DNA from: Sphingomonas_O sp965248885
GTDB taxonomy: Bacteria > Pseudomonadota > Alphaproteobacteria > Sphingomonadales > Sphingomonadaceae
Reading direction: 5' to 3'
Length of the DNA stretch: 64,000 nt
Assembly: GCA_965248885.1 (NCBI GenBank)
Contig: OZ252211.1
Coordinates: 2,046,001 to 2,110,000 of the forward strand
Shown here: positions 8,132 through 15,840 of the stretch, in pieces
Layout of the letters: each line of letters starts with the position of its first letter
Position numbering within the stretch: position 1 is the first letter of the stretch
Notes under the pieces: generated by a model
The model's input: only the letters and a program-made list of their open reading frames with translations
Database searches by the model: none
Told to the model about the DNA's origin: nothing
Translations under genes and position numbers: made by a program

Positions 8132-8836
8132 TTACTCCGTCAGCATCGCGGCTTCGGCTTCGGCGCTCGCCGAACCCTTGCCGCCGAGCAGGTCGGCGAT
8201 CTTCTTGCCGCGCCGCTGTGCCACGCTCTTGGGGCTGGTCTGTTCGGTCAGCGCCTCGAACGTCGCGCGGATCATGTTGTACGGGTTCGACGTGCCGACC
8301 GACTTGGTCACGACATCGGCGACACCCAGCGATTCGAAGATCGCGCGCATCGGGCCACCCGCGATGATGCCGGTCCCCTGTGGCGCCGAACGAAGCGTCA
8401 CCCGACCCGCACCGAAATGGCCGTTGCCGTCGTGATGCAGCGTGCGTCCTTCTTTCAGGGGGACGCGGATCATCTTCTTCTTGGCGGCGGCGGTTGCCTT
8501 CGAGATCGCCTCGGGTACTTCGCGCGCCTTGCCATGGCCGAACCCCGAGCGCCCCTTGCCGTCGCCGACGACGACGAGCGCGGCAAAGCCGAAGCGCTTG
8601 CCGCCCTTCACCGTCTTCGACACGCGGTTGATGTGAACGAGCTTTTCGATGAGGTCCTCACCGCCGTCGTCGCGCGGGCCGCCGCCGTCGCGCCGTGCAC
8701 GGTTGTTGTCGCGGTTGCCGCCGCCGCTGCGGTTCTGCCCGCCACGCGGGCTGCGCGGCCCGCGCCCGCGCGGTGCGTCGGCGGGGGGAGGACCATCGAC
8801 GGGTGCCGCCGCGGCAATTTCGGTTTCGTCAGCCAT
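8132..8836 (-). CDS. rpsE: 30S ribosomal protein S5
   Basis: Small-subunit protein near the mRNA entry tunnel and decoding centre, involved in accuracy. The 234-residue protein carries the S5 double-stranded RNA-binding core starting at EDLIEKLVHINRVSKTVKGG and the C-terminal domain with GVADVVTKSVGTSNPYNMIRAT. It is longer than E. coli S5 (167 residues) because of about 60 residues of low-complexity Gly/Arg/Asn/Pro-rich sequence at the N terminus. The stop of the upstream gene rplR is adjacent (start 8836, rplR end 8837). Confidence 0.95.
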   Translation of the reverse strand: MADETEIAAAAPVDGPPPADAPRGRGPRSPRGGQNRSGGGNRDNNRARRDGGGPRDDGGEDLIEKLVHINRVSKTVKGGKRFGFAALVVVGDGKGRSGFGHGKAREVPEAISKATAAAKKKMIRVPLKEGRTLHHDGNGHFGAGRVTLRSAPQGTGIIAGGPMRAIFESLGVADVVTKSVGTSNPYNMIRATFEALTEQTSPKSVAQRRGKKIADLLGGKGSASAEAEAAMLTE

Positions 8837-9190
8837 TTAAAACTCCAATCCGCCTTCGCGGGCACCCTCGGCCAGCGCACGCACGCGGCCGTGGAACAGG
8901 AAACCGCCGCGATCGAACACGACCTTGGTCACGCCGGCCGCCTTGGCGCGCTCGGCAACCGCCTTGCCGACCGCGCTCGCCGCGTCGACCGTGGCGCCCG
9001 TCGTGGCACGCGCGTCTTTTTCGAGCGTCGACGCCGCCGCAACGGTCACGCCCGCGGTGTCGTCGATGACCTGCGCATAGATATGGCGCCCCGACCGGTG
9101 CACCGACAGCCGCGCACGCGTCGTGCCCTTGGCGCGGAGCTTGGTGCGCACGCGCTGGCGGCGCTTCGCAAAGGGATCGAGCTTGGCCAT
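8837..9190 (-). CDS. rplR: 50S ribosomal protein L18
   Basis: Binds 5S rRNA with L5 and anchors it to the central protuberance of the 50S subunit. The 117-residue protein has the basic N terminus (FAKRRQRVRTKLRAKG), the RLSVHRSGRHIYAQVIDD segment and the FDRGGFLFHGRVRALAEGAREGGL-type C terminus typical of L18. It overlaps the stop of rplF by one base and abuts rpsE directly, so the genes are tightly coupled. Length and order are canonical. Confidence 0.95.
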   Translation of the reverse strand: MAKLDPFAKRRQRVRTKLRAKGTTRARLSVHRSGRHIYAQVIDDTAGVTVAAASTLEKDARATTGATVDAASAVGKAVAERAKAAGVTKVVFDRGGFLFHGRVRALAEGAREGGLEF

Positions 9191-9723
9191 TACTTCTTCT
9201 TACCTTCTTTGCGGAAGATGAACTCGCCGCGATATTTGATGCCCTTGCCCTTGTACGGCTCGGGCTTGCGCCAGCGGCGGATCTCGGCGGCGAGCTGCCC
9301 CACCTTCTGCTTGTCGTTGCCGCTGATGATGACCGTCGTCTGGTCGGGCGTCTTCACGTCGATGCCTTCGGGCACGTCGATGTCGACGTCGTGCGAATAG
9401 CCGAGCTGGAGCTTGAGCTTCGCGCCCGTCGCCGAAGCGCGATACCCGACGCCGGTGATCTCGAGCGTCTTGGAGAAGCCATCGGTGACCCCGGTGACGA
9501 GGTTCTGGACGAGCGTGCGTTGCATGCCCCAGAACGCGCGTGCGGCCTTGGTCGCGTTGGCGGGCTTGACCACCACGCCGCCGTCCTCGAGCGCGTAGCT
9601 GATCTCGTCGCGCATCGCGAGACTCAGCATGCCCTTGGGACCCTTCATCGACAGCGTGCCGCCGTCCATGCTGGCCGTGACGCCTGCCGGGATCGCGACC
9701 GGCTTTTTACCGATGCGGCTCAT
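9190..9723 (-). CDS. rplF: 50S ribosomal protein L6
   Basis: Large-subunit protein near the factor-binding site and sarcin-ricin loop. The 177-residue protein starts MSRIGKKPVAIPAGV and ends with the strongly conserved RKPEPYKGKGIKYRGE region, matching L6 in length and in its two-fold repeated domain. It overlaps rpsH and rplR by one base each, consistent with translational coupling in the spc operon. Confidence 0.96.
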   Translation of the reverse strand: MSRIGKKPVAIPAGVTASMDGGTLSMKGPKGMLSLAMRDEISYALEDGGVVVKPANATKAARAFWGMQRTLVQNLVTGVTDGFSKTLEITGVGYRASATGAKLKLQLGYSHDVDIDVPEGIDVKTPDQTTVIISGNDKQKVGQLAAEIRRWRKPEPYKGKGIKYRGEFIFRKEGKKK

Positions 9724-10118
9724 CAGAACACCTCCGCTAGGATTTCGCCGCCGACATTGGCCTCACGCGCCTCGGCGTCCGAAAGCACGCCGCGCGGCGT
9801 CGAGACGATCGTGATGCCCAGGCCATTGCGGACGCGCGGCAATTCTTTCGACCCCGAATAGACGCGGCGCCCGGGCTTCGACACGCGCGAGACGTGGCGG
9901 ATCGCGGGCTGTCCCTCGAAATATTTCAGCTCGATGCGCAGACCGTCATGCCCGCCGACTTCCTCGGGCGTATAGCCACGGATATAGCCTTCGCGCTGGA
10001 GCACGTCGAGCACGCGGACGCGCAGCTTCGACGACGGCGTGAGCACGCTGTCCTTCTTGGCCTGCAGCCCGTTGCGGATGCGGGTGAGCATGTCACCCAG
10101 GGGATCGGTCAAAGCCAT
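9723..10118 (-). CDS. rpsH: 30S ribosomal protein S8
   Basis: Primary 16S rRNA-binding protein of the small-subunit platform. In E. coli S8 is also the translational repressor of the spc operon; no obvious mimic of the helix 21 site was identified here. The 131-residue protein shows the ends expected of S8: DPLGDMLTRIRNG near the N terminus and the C-terminal G-I-x-I-V-S-T-P-R-G-V motif, followed by EANVGGEILAEVF. It follows rpsN by 10 bp and overlaps rplF by one base. Confidence 0.96.
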   Translation of the reverse strand: MALTDPLGDMLTRIRNGLQAKKDSVLTPSSKLRVRVLDVLQREGYIRGYTPEEVGGHDGLRIELKYFEGQPAIRHVSRVSKPGRRVYSGSKELPRVRNGLGITIVSTPRGVLSDAEAREANVGGEILAEVF

Positions 10119-10128
10119 TCGACTATCC

Positions 10129-10434
10129 TTACCAGCTCGACTTGGTGACGCCGGGGATCAGGCCCTTGTTGGCCAGATCGCGCAGCATGATCCGGCTGAG
10201 GCGGAATTTGCGGTAATAGGCGCGCGAGCGCCCGGTGAGATCGCAGCGGTTGCGCACGCGCGTCGGGTTCGCGTTGCGCGGCAGCGCCGACATCTGCAGC
10301 CGCGCCATCAGCCGGTCGCTGTCGTCGGCAGTCTTGTCGTCGGCAATCGCGCGCAGCTTTGCAAACTTGGGCGCATATTGCTTGACGAGGCGCTTGCGCT
10401 TCTCGTTCTTGTTGATCGAGCTCTTCTTCGCCAT
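10129..10434 (-). CDS. rpsN: 30S ribosomal protein S14 (zinc-independent type)
   Basis: Small-subunit head protein. The 101-residue length and lack of CxxC pairs identify the C-minus, zinc-independent form common in proteobacteria. The conserved C-terminal half RNRCDLTGRSRAYYRKFRLSR is present but its single cysteine does not form a zinc knuckle. It lies three bases downstream of rplE and ten bases upstream of rpsH, in standard order. Confidence 0.96.
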   Translation of the reverse strand: MAKKSSINKNEKRKRLVKQYAPKFAKLRAIADDKTADDSDRLMARLQMSALPRNANPTRVRNRCDLTGRSRAYYRKFRLSRIMLRDLANKGLIPGVTKSSW

Positions 10435-10437
10435 CGC

Positions 10438-11055
10438 TCAGGCCGCCTTTTGCTGTTCTTCGCCGTCGGTCTTCGGCGGAAAGGGGAAGCCGAACAGCCG
10501 CAGCAGTTCGCGCGCTTCGTCGTCGGTGGTCGCGGTCGTCGCGACGATCACGTCCATCCCGCGCGTCACATCGACCTGGTCATAGCTGATCTCTGGAAAG
10601 ATCAGCTGCTCCTTGATCCCGCACGCGTAATTGCCACGCCCGTCGAAGCTCTTATCGTTCAAGCCCCGAAAGTCGCGCACCCGCGGCAGGGCGATCGTGA
10701 TGAAGCGGTCGAGGAACTCGTACATCCGCTCACGCCGCAACGTCACCTTGCAGCCGATCGGCATGCCTTCACGCAGCTTGAACTGCGCGACCGACTTCTT
10801 GGCCTTGACGATGATCGGCTTCTGCCCGGCGATCGCCTGCATTTCGGCCGCTGCCTGGTCGACGCGCTTCTTGTCCTGAGTCGCGTCACCCACGCCCATG
10901 TTGAGGACAATCTTGTCGAGGCGAGGAACCTGCATCGGATTCTTGTATCCGAACTGCTCGGTCATCGCTTTGACGTAGCGCTCCTCATAGAGCTTTTGCA
11001 TCCTGGGCTTGTAGGCCACGACATTGGACTCTGCGTTCGTTTCGGGCTCAGCCAT
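10438..11055 (-). CDS. rplE: 50S ribosomal protein L5
   Basis: Binds 5S rRNA and contacts the P-site tRNA. The 205-residue protein is longer than E. coli L5 (179 residues) owing to an acidic N-terminal extension and a C-terminal tail ending in EEQQKAA. The core is clear: YKNPMQVPRLDKIVLNMGVG, the FKLREGMPIGCKVTLR segment and the FRGLNDKSFDGRGNYACGI region. Its start overlaps the end of rplX by eight bases. The ATG at 11055 is accepted because an internal start would remove no conserved sequence but lacks better support. Confidence 0.94.
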   Translation of the reverse strand: MAEPETNAESNVVAYKPRMQKLYEERYVKAMTEQFGYKNPMQVPRLDKIVLNMGVGDATQDKKRVDQAAAEMQAIAGQKPIIVKAKKSVAQFKLREGMPIGCKVTLRRERMYEFLDRFITIALPRVRDFRGLNDKSFDGRGNYACGIKEQLIFPEISYDQVDVTRGMDVIVATTATTDDEARELLRLFGFPFPPKTDGEEQQKAA

Positions 11056-11368
11056 TGATCACCTCCCCGGAGCGCACGGCGACCCGGACTTTCTTGCCAT
11101 CCTGAACCTCGAAGCGGACACGCGTCGGCTTGCCCGTGCGGGGATCCTCGATCGCGACCTTCGACACGTGCATCGGCGCTTCGAAGCGCGACAGCCCGCC
11201 CGACGGGTTTTCCTGCGTCGGCTTGGTGTGGCGCGTCGCGATGTTGACGCCCGACACGATCACCTTGCCATCCTTGGGCATCGCGCGGGTCACCTCGCCA
11301 TGCTTGCCCTTGTCGCGGCCCGAGAGCACGACGACCTTGTCGCCCTTCTTGATCTTGGCGGCACTCAT
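11048..11368 (-). CDS. rplX: 50S ribosomal protein L24
   Basis: Assembly-initiator protein that binds near the 5' end of 23S rRNA. The 106-residue protein starts MSAAKIKKGDKVVVLSGRDK, contains the KOW motif in that segment, and has the conserved NIATRHTKPTQ and GGLSRFEAPMHVSKVAI stretches. The frame is open much further upstream but the ATG at 11368, overlapping the rplN stop by one base (TGATG), is the family start. Its last eight bases overlap the rplE start. Confidence 0.95.
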   Translation of the reverse strand: MSAAKIKKGDKVVVLSGRDKGKHGEVTRAMPKDGKVIVSGVNIATRHTKPTQENPSGGLSRFEAPMHVSKVAIEDPRTGKPTRVRFEVQDGKKVRVAVRSGEVING

Positions 11369-11736
11369 CACAGCACCTCCGGCGCGAGCGAAATAATCTT
11401 CATGTAATTCTTCGCGCGCAGCTCGCGGCACACCGGCCCGAAGATGCGCGTGCCGATCGGCTCCTCGTTCTTGTTGACGAGAACCGCGGCATTGCCGTCG
11501 AAGCGGATCGTCGAGCCGTCGGGACGATGGATGTCCTTGGCCGTCCGCACGATGACCGCACGGTGCACGTCGCCCTTCTTCACCTTGCCGCGCGGCACGG
11601 CTTCCTTGATCGACACGACGATCACGTCGCCGACGCTCGCGAAGCGACGCTTCGATCCGCCCAGCACCTTGATGCATTGGACCCGCTTGGCGCCGCTGTT
11701 GTCCGCGACGTCGAGATTGGACTGCATCTGGATCAT
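11368..11736 (-). CDS. rplN: 50S ribosomal protein L14
   Basis: Highly conserved large-subunit protein forming an intersubunit bridge. The 122-residue sequence is canonical: MIQMQSNLDVADNSGAKRVQCIKVLGGSKRR-type N terminus, the VSIKEAVPRGKVKKGDV segment and a C terminus ending in IISLAPEVL. It overlaps the stop of rpsQ by one base and the start of rplX by one base. L14 marks the start of the spc section of the superoperon. Confidence 0.97.
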   Translation of the reverse strand: MIQMQSNLDVADNSGAKRVQCIKVLGGSKRRFASVGDVIVVSIKEAVPRGKVKKGDVHRAVIVRTAKDIHRPDGSTIRFDGNAAVLVNKNEEPIGTRIFGPVCRELRAKNYMKIISLAPEVL

Positions 11737-12002
11737 TAGGCCATATCCTCGACACCGGTGTCGGCCACGCCGCCACCGTCAACGACCTTCCACGTCTTCA
11801 GCTTGGACATCGGCGAGCATTCCTCGATGCGCACCGTCTGGCCCAGCCTGAACACATTGCCCTCGTCATGGGCGTGATATTTCTTCGAACGACGGATGAT
11901 CTTTCCATAGAGCGGGTGCTTCACCTTGCGCTCCACGTTGACCACCACGGTCTTGTCGCCCTTGTCGGAAACGATCGTCCCGGTGAGAACGCGCTTTGGC
12001 AT
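11736..12002 (-). CDS. rpsQ: 30S ribosomal protein S17
   Basis: Primary 16S rRNA-binding protein with an OB fold. The 88-residue protein begins MPKRVLTGTIVSDKGDKTVVV and has the HPLYGKIIRRSKKYHAHDE segment and the VRIEECSPMSKLKTWKVV motif of S17. It is slightly longer than E. coli S17 through a C-terminal GGGVADTGVEDMA tail. It lies 12 bp downstream of rpmC and overlaps rplN by one base. Confidence 0.95.
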   Translation of the reverse strand: MPKRVLTGTIVSDKGDKTVVVNVERKVKHPLYGKIIRRSKKYHAHDEGNVFRLGQTVRIEECSPMSKLKTWKVVDGGGVADTGVEDMA

Positions 12003-12014
12003 CTTTCCGCTTCC

Positions 12015-12221
12015 TTACTTCGTCGCTTCAGGGGCGACACGCGCCGTCTGAAGCGTCTTGATCTGTGCGATGGTGCGGCGCACCTCGCGGACACGGCTCG
12101 GCTTTTCGAGCTGGTTGGTCGCGGCCTGGAAACGCAGGTTGAACGCCTCGCGCTTCAGCTCGCCCAGCTGGCCGGACAATTCATCGTCGGTCTTGACGCG
12201 GAGATCGGCAATCTTGGCCAT
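12015..12221 (-). CDS. rpmC: 50S ribosomal protein L29
   Basis: Two-helix protein at the peptide exit tunnel, near the binding site of trigger factor and SRP. The 68-residue version starts MAKIADLRVKTDDEL and has the conserved LGELKREAFNLRFQAATNQLE-like and RRTIAQIKTL segments. Two adjacent ATG codons exist at 12224 and 12221; the second is chosen since its GGAG element is seven bases away and it overlaps the rplP stop by one base. Confidence 0.93.
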   Translation of the reverse strand: MAKIADLRVKTDDELSGQLGELKREAFNLRFQAATNQLEKPSRVREVRRTIAQIKTLQTARVAPEATK

Positions 12222-12655
12222 CATGCGGCTCCCAGATGCGTAAAGTCGCCCAGACGCGCGACGACCTTGGTCTTGATCGGCAGCTTTTCCATCGCGCGGC
12301 TGAACGCAACCGCCGCGATCGGGCCGGGCACGCCGTCGAGCTCGAACAGGATGCGACCCGGCTTCACGCGCGCGGCATGAAATTCGATCGCGCCCTTGCC
12401 CTTGCCCATGCGGACTTCGGCGGGCTTGGCGGTCACCGGCACATCAGGGAAGATGCGGATCCACAACCGCCCCTGCCGCTTGATATGACGCGTGATCGCG
12501 CGACGCGCCGCCTCGATCTGGCGCGCGGTGATCCGGTCGGGCTCCATCGCCTTCAGGCCATAGGAGCCGAAATTCAACTCGGTTCCACCCTTGGCGAGAC
12601 CGTGAATCTTGCCCTTGAAGGTCTTGCGGAACTTTGACTTTTTGGGTTGCAGCAT
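12221..12655 (-). CDS. rplP: 50S ribosomal protein L16
   Basis: Large-subunit protein close to the A-site tRNA, needed for peptidyl transfer. The 144-residue sequence starts MLQPKKSKFRK and contains the conserved ITARQIEAARRAITRHIKR, GRLWIRIFPDVPVTAKP and RMGKGKGAIEF segments. Length and position between rpsC and rpmC are standard. Its stop overlaps the tandem start codons of rpmC. Confidence 0.97.
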   Translation of the reverse strand: MLQPKKSKFRKTFKGKIHGLAKGGTELNFGSYGLKAMEPDRITARQIEAARRAITRHIKRQGRLWIRIFPDVPVTAKPAEVRMGKGKGAIEFHAARVKPGRILFELDGVPGPIAAVAFSRAMEKLPIKTKVVARLGDFTHLGAA

Positions 12656-12666
12656 TTCTGTTCAGC

Positions 12667-13371
12667 CTATCGACGGTCGGACTGCGGACGCACGCCCGAG
12701 GTCTGCGCTTCCATCATCAGCCGTTCCTGGCTGAGCGGATCGTGCCCGAGGATCTCGCCCTTGAAGATCCACACCTTGACGCCGCACACGCCGTACGCGG
12801 TGTGCGCCTCATGCTCGGCATAATCGACATGCGCGCGCAGCGTATGGAGCGGCACGCGGCCCTCGCGATACCATTCGGTCCGCGCGATTTCGGCACCGCC
12901 CAGACGACCGGCGCAGGTGATCCGGATGCCCTCGGCACCCAGACGCAGCGCCGACTGGACCGCGCGCTTCATCGCGCGGCGGAACGCGATGCGCCGCTCG
13001 AGCTGGTCGGCGACGCCAGCGGCGACGAGCTTGGCGTCGATCTCGGGCTTCCTGATCTCGACGATGTTGAGCGAGACTTCGGACGAGGTCATCGACCCGA
13101 TCGTCTTGCGCAATTTCTCGATATCGGCGCCCTTCTTACCGATGATGACGCCGGGACGCGCGGCATAGACCGAGATACGGCACAGCTTGGCCGGACGCTC
13201 GATCACGACCTTCGAGATCGCGGCCTGCGGCAGGCTGGTCATGATGAATTTGCGGATCTTCAGATCCTCGATCAGCAGGCGCGCATAGCTGTCGCCCTCG
13301 GCGTACCAGCGACTGTCCCACGTCCGGTTGATCTGGAGCCGAAGCCCGATCGGGTTGGATTTCTGACCCAT
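12667..13371 (-). CDS. rpsC: 30S ribosomal protein S3
   Basis: Forms the mRNA entry channel with S4 and S5 and has helicase activity on mRNA. The 234-residue protein starts MGQKSNPIGLRLQINRTWDSRW and has the KH domain with the RPGVIIGKKGADIEKLR loop, followed by the C-terminal domain with RLGGAEIARTEWYREGRVPLH. The ATG at 13371 is the family start; the frame continues upstream into rplV but out of register with any known extension. It begins one base after the rplV stop region. Confidence 0.96.
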   Translation of the reverse strand: MGQKSNPIGLRLQINRTWDSRWYAEGDSYARLLIEDLKIRKFIMTSLPQAAISKVVIERPAKLCRISVYAARPGVIIGKKGADIEKLRKTIGSMTSSEVSLNIVEIRKPEIDAKLVAAGVADQLERRIAFRRAMKRAVQSALRLGAEGIRITCAGRLGGAEIARTEWYREGRVPLHTLRAHVDYAEHEAHTAYGVCGVKVWIFKGEILGHDPLSQERLMMEAQTSGVRPQSDRR

Positions 13372-13372
13372 G

Positions 13373-13756
13373 TTAGGCTTCCTCGTCCTGGACTTCGCGC
13401 ACGACGACGCGCAGGCGGCTGAACGGCTTGACGATCTGCGCCGAGCGGCCGCGTGCGCGCGTGGCAAAGCGCTTCATGCTCAGCCCCTTGCCGACCGACG
13501 CCTCGACGACGACGAGCGCGTCGACGTCGAGATTGTGATTATTCTCGGCATTGGCGATCGCCGACGCGAGGCATTTGCGCACATCGGTGGCCATGCCCTT
13601 CGTCGAGAATTGCAGGATGTTCATCGCGTCGCCGGCACGCCGGTTGCGAATGAGCGCCGCGACGAGGCCGAGCTTTTGCGCCGAACCGCGGATCGCGGTC
13701 GCGGTCGCCAGCGCCTCGTTGTCGGCCACCTTGCGCGGATTGGCTTGCTTCGACAT
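13373..13756 (-). CDS. rplV: 50S ribosomal protein L22
   Basis: Lines the peptide exit tunnel; its beta-hairpin is a site of macrolide resistance mutations. The 127-residue protein contains the conserved RGSAQKLGLVAALIRNR, NILQFSTKG, ANAENNHNLDVDALVV and FATRARGRSAQIVKPFSRL-like segments, though a few positions differ from E. coli. Its start overlaps the rpsS stop by one base (TGATG), and it ends two bases before rpsC. Confidence 0.95.
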   Translation of the reverse strand: MSKQANPRKVADNEALATATAIRGSAQKLGLVAALIRNRRAGDAMNILQFSTKGMATDVRKCLASAIANAENNHNLDVDALVVVEASVGKGLSMKRFATRARGRSAQIVKPFSRLRVVVREVQDEEA

Positions 13757-14031
13757 CAGCGCTTGCCCTTCTTGTCGGCGGCGTGGCCGGGGAAGTAGCG
13801 CGTCGGCGCGAACTCGCCGAGCTTCATCCCCACCATGTCTTCGTTGACCGAGACAGGCACGAACTTGCGCCCGTTATAGACGCTGAACGTCAGGCCGACG
13901 AACTGCGGCAGGATCGTCGAGCGGCGCGACCAGGTCTTGATCGGCGCGCGCGCATTGGTGTCCTGCGCGGTCTCGGCCTTCTTGAGGAGATGCAGGTCGA
14001 CGAACGGACCTTTCCAGACGGAGCGGGCCAT
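13756..14031 (-). CDS. rpsS: 30S ribosomal protein S19
   Basis: Small-subunit head protein that contacts 23S rRNA in a bridge and binds with S13. The 91-residue protein starts MARSVWKGPFVDLHLLKK and has the conserved WSRRSTILPQFVGLTFSVYNG and MVGMKLGEFAPTR segments. It follows rplB by two bases and overlaps rplV by one base. Confidence 0.97.
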   Translation of the reverse strand: MARSVWKGPFVDLHLLKKAETAQDTNARAPIKTWSRRSTILPQFVGLTFSVYNGRKFVPVSVNEDMVGMKLGEFAPTRYFPGHAADKKGKR

Positions 14032-14033
14032 GA

Positions 14034-14891
14034 CTACCTCTTCTTCTTGGCGTGACGCGACCGGATGATCATCTTGTCGGTCGATTTATTGTGACGCGTT
14101 CGTGCGCCCTTGGTCGGCTTGCCCCACGGCGTGACTGGATGACGTCCGCCCGAGGTGCGGCCTTCGCCGCCGCCGTGCGGGTGATCGACCGGGTTCTTGG
14201 CGACGCCGCGCGTCAGCGGGCGAATGCCCTTCCAGCGGTTGCGACCGGCCTTGGCGAGATTGGTGTTGCCATTGTCGGGGTTAGACACCGCGCCCACCGA
14301 GGCCATGCAATTGGCATGGATGTAACGCTGCTCGCCCGAATTGAGCCGCACGATCACCATGCCGCGATCGCGCCCGACGACCTGCACATAGGTGCCTGCC
14401 GACCGGCTGATCTGTCCACCCTTGCCGGGCTTCATCTCGACGTTGTGGACGATGGTGCCGACGGGCATCTGCCCCAGCTCCATCGCGTTGCCCGGCTTCA
14501 CGTCGGTCTTCTTGCTCGCGATCACCTTGTCGCCGACGGCAAGCCGCTGCGGCGCGAGGATGTACGACAGATTGTCGCCCGCGCGCCCGTCGGTGTTCTG
14601 GCCATAGTTGATCAGCGCGATGAACGCCGTCCGGTTCGGGTCGTATTCGAGCCGTTCGACCGTTCCCTCGACATCCCACAGGCGACGCTTGAAGTCGACG
14701 ATGCGATACTTCTGCTTGTGCCCGCCCGCGATGCCGCGCGACGTCACATGCCCCTTGTTGTTGCGCCCGCCGGTCTTGGTCTTGCCCTCGGTCAGCGCCT
14801 TGACGGGCTTGCCCTTCCACAGCGACGATTTGTCGACGAGGATCAGGCCGCGCCGTGCGGGGCTGGTCGGGTTGTATGACTTTAGTGCCAT
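14034..14891 (-). CDS. rplB: 50S ribosomal protein L2
   Basis: Essential 23S rRNA-binding protein at the peptidyl transferase region. The 285-residue protein starts MALKSYNPTSPARRG and carries the strongly conserved C-terminal NPVDHPHGGGEGRTSGGRHP motif. Conserved RNA-contact segments such as GRDRGMVIVRLNSGEQRYIH are also present. The ATG at 14891 is the family start, although the frame stays open upstream. It follows rplW by 16 bp and precedes rpsS by two bases. Confidence 0.97.
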   Translation of the reverse strand: MALKSYNPTSPARRGLILVDKSSLWKGKPVKALTEGKTKTGGRNNKGHVTSRGIAGGHKQKYRIVDFKRRLWDVEGTVERLEYDPNRTAFIALINYGQNTDGRAGDNLSYILAPQRLAVGDKVIASKKTDVKPGNAMELGQMPVGTIVHNVEMKPGKGGQISRSAGTYVQVVGRDRGMVIVRLNSGEQRYIHANCMASVGAVSNPDNGNTNLAKAGRNRWKGIRPLTRGVAKNPVDHPHGGGEGRTSGGRHPVTPWGKPTKGARTRHNKSTDKMIIRSRHAKKKR

Positions 14892-14907
14892 CGCCTCAAA
14901 TCCCCGC

Positions 14908-15222
14908 CTAAATACCGGTCGTGACGTCGATCGACTGGCCATCGGCCAGGCGAACGATCGCCTTCTTGAAATCCGAACGCGTGTAGGGCGTGCCCTTCCA
15001 GCGCTTGGTCTTGCCCTTCTGGACAATCGTGTTGACGCCCAGGACACTGACGTTGAACAGGGCCTCAACCGCCGCCTTGATCTGCGGCTTGGTCGCCGAG
15101 TTTGCGACCTTGAACACGACGGCGTTATGCTCGCTCATCAATGTCGCTTTTTCGGTGATATAGGGTGCGACGACGACATCGTAATGCCGGACATCGACCG
15201 CATCTTTTGCTGGCTTAGCCAT
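14908..15222 (-). CDS. rplW: 50S ribosomal protein L23
   Basis: Protein at the exit tunnel that docks trigger factor and SRP. The 104-residue protein has the typical VVAPYITEKATLMSEHN-type start, the VFKVANSATKPQIKAAVEALF segment and a KRWKGTPYTRSDFKKAIVRL C-terminal half. Its start overlaps the end of rplD by eight bases. The short N-terminal extension before VRHYDVVVAP is common in alphaproteobacteria. Confidence 0.95.
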   Translation of the reverse strand: MAKPAKDAVDVRHYDVVVAPYITEKATLMSEHNAVVFKVANSATKPQIKAAVEALFNVSVLGVNTIVQKGKTKRWKGTPYTRSDFKKAIVRLADGQSIDVTTGI

Positions 15223-15838
15223 TGAACCGCGCCTCCAGCTGTTCGACCGCCGCGCGCGTCAGCACGAGGGTATCGGCCCTGAGGATATCGTAGACATTGG
15301 CACCGACCGCGGGGAGCACGTCGATGCGGTGGAGGTTGGCGGCAGCCAGCGCGAAGCTGTTCTCGACCGCGTCGCCGTCGATCACCAGCGCACGCTTTTC
15401 CGCGATCGTGCCGAATTGCGCGGCAAGGACCTTGGTCTTGCCGTTTTCGACCGCAAGGCTGTCCATCACGATCAGCTTGCCGTCCTTCGCCTTCGAAGAC
15501 AGCGCCATCTTCAGGCCGAGCGCGCGAACCTTCTTGTTCAGCCCCGGATTGAAATCGCGCAGTCGCGCGCCGTGCGCCTTGCCGCCGCCGACGAACGTGG
15601 GTCCGCGCCGGTTGCCGTGACGTGCGGTGCCGCCACCCTTCTGGTTGCCGAATTTCTTGCCGGTGCGCGCGACATCGGAACGCTCACGCGTCGGTCGCGC
15701 CGTCGCGCGACGCTTTTCGAGCTGCCATGTGACCACGCGGTGGAGGATGTCTGCGCGCGGCTCGAGGCCGAATACGTCATCGCTGAGCTCGATCTCGGTC
15801 GAGCCCGCGCCTTCGAAAGTGGAGATGGGGAGCTTCAT
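15215..15838 (-). CDS. rplD: 50S ribosomal protein L4
   Basis: Large-subunit protein of the exit tunnel. In E. coli it also represses the S10 operon through the mRNA leader, but no equivalent leader was identified here. The 207-residue sequence contains the tunnel loop region with KFGNQKGGGTARHGNRRGPTF-like residues, and the segment ALGLKMALSSKAKDGKL. It starts two bases after rplC ends and overlaps rplW by eight bases at its 3' end. Confidence 0.96.
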   Translation of the reverse strand: MKLPISTFEGAGSTEIELSDDVFGLEPRADILHRVVTWQLEKRRATARPTRERSDVARTGKKFGNQKGGGTARHGNRRGPTFVGGGKAHGARLRDFNPGLNKKVRALGLKMALSSKAKDGKLIVMDSLAVENGKTKVLAAQFGTIAEKRALVIDGDAVENSFALAAANLHRIDVLPAVGANVYDILRADTLVLTRAAVEQLEARFNG

Positions 15839-15840
15839 GA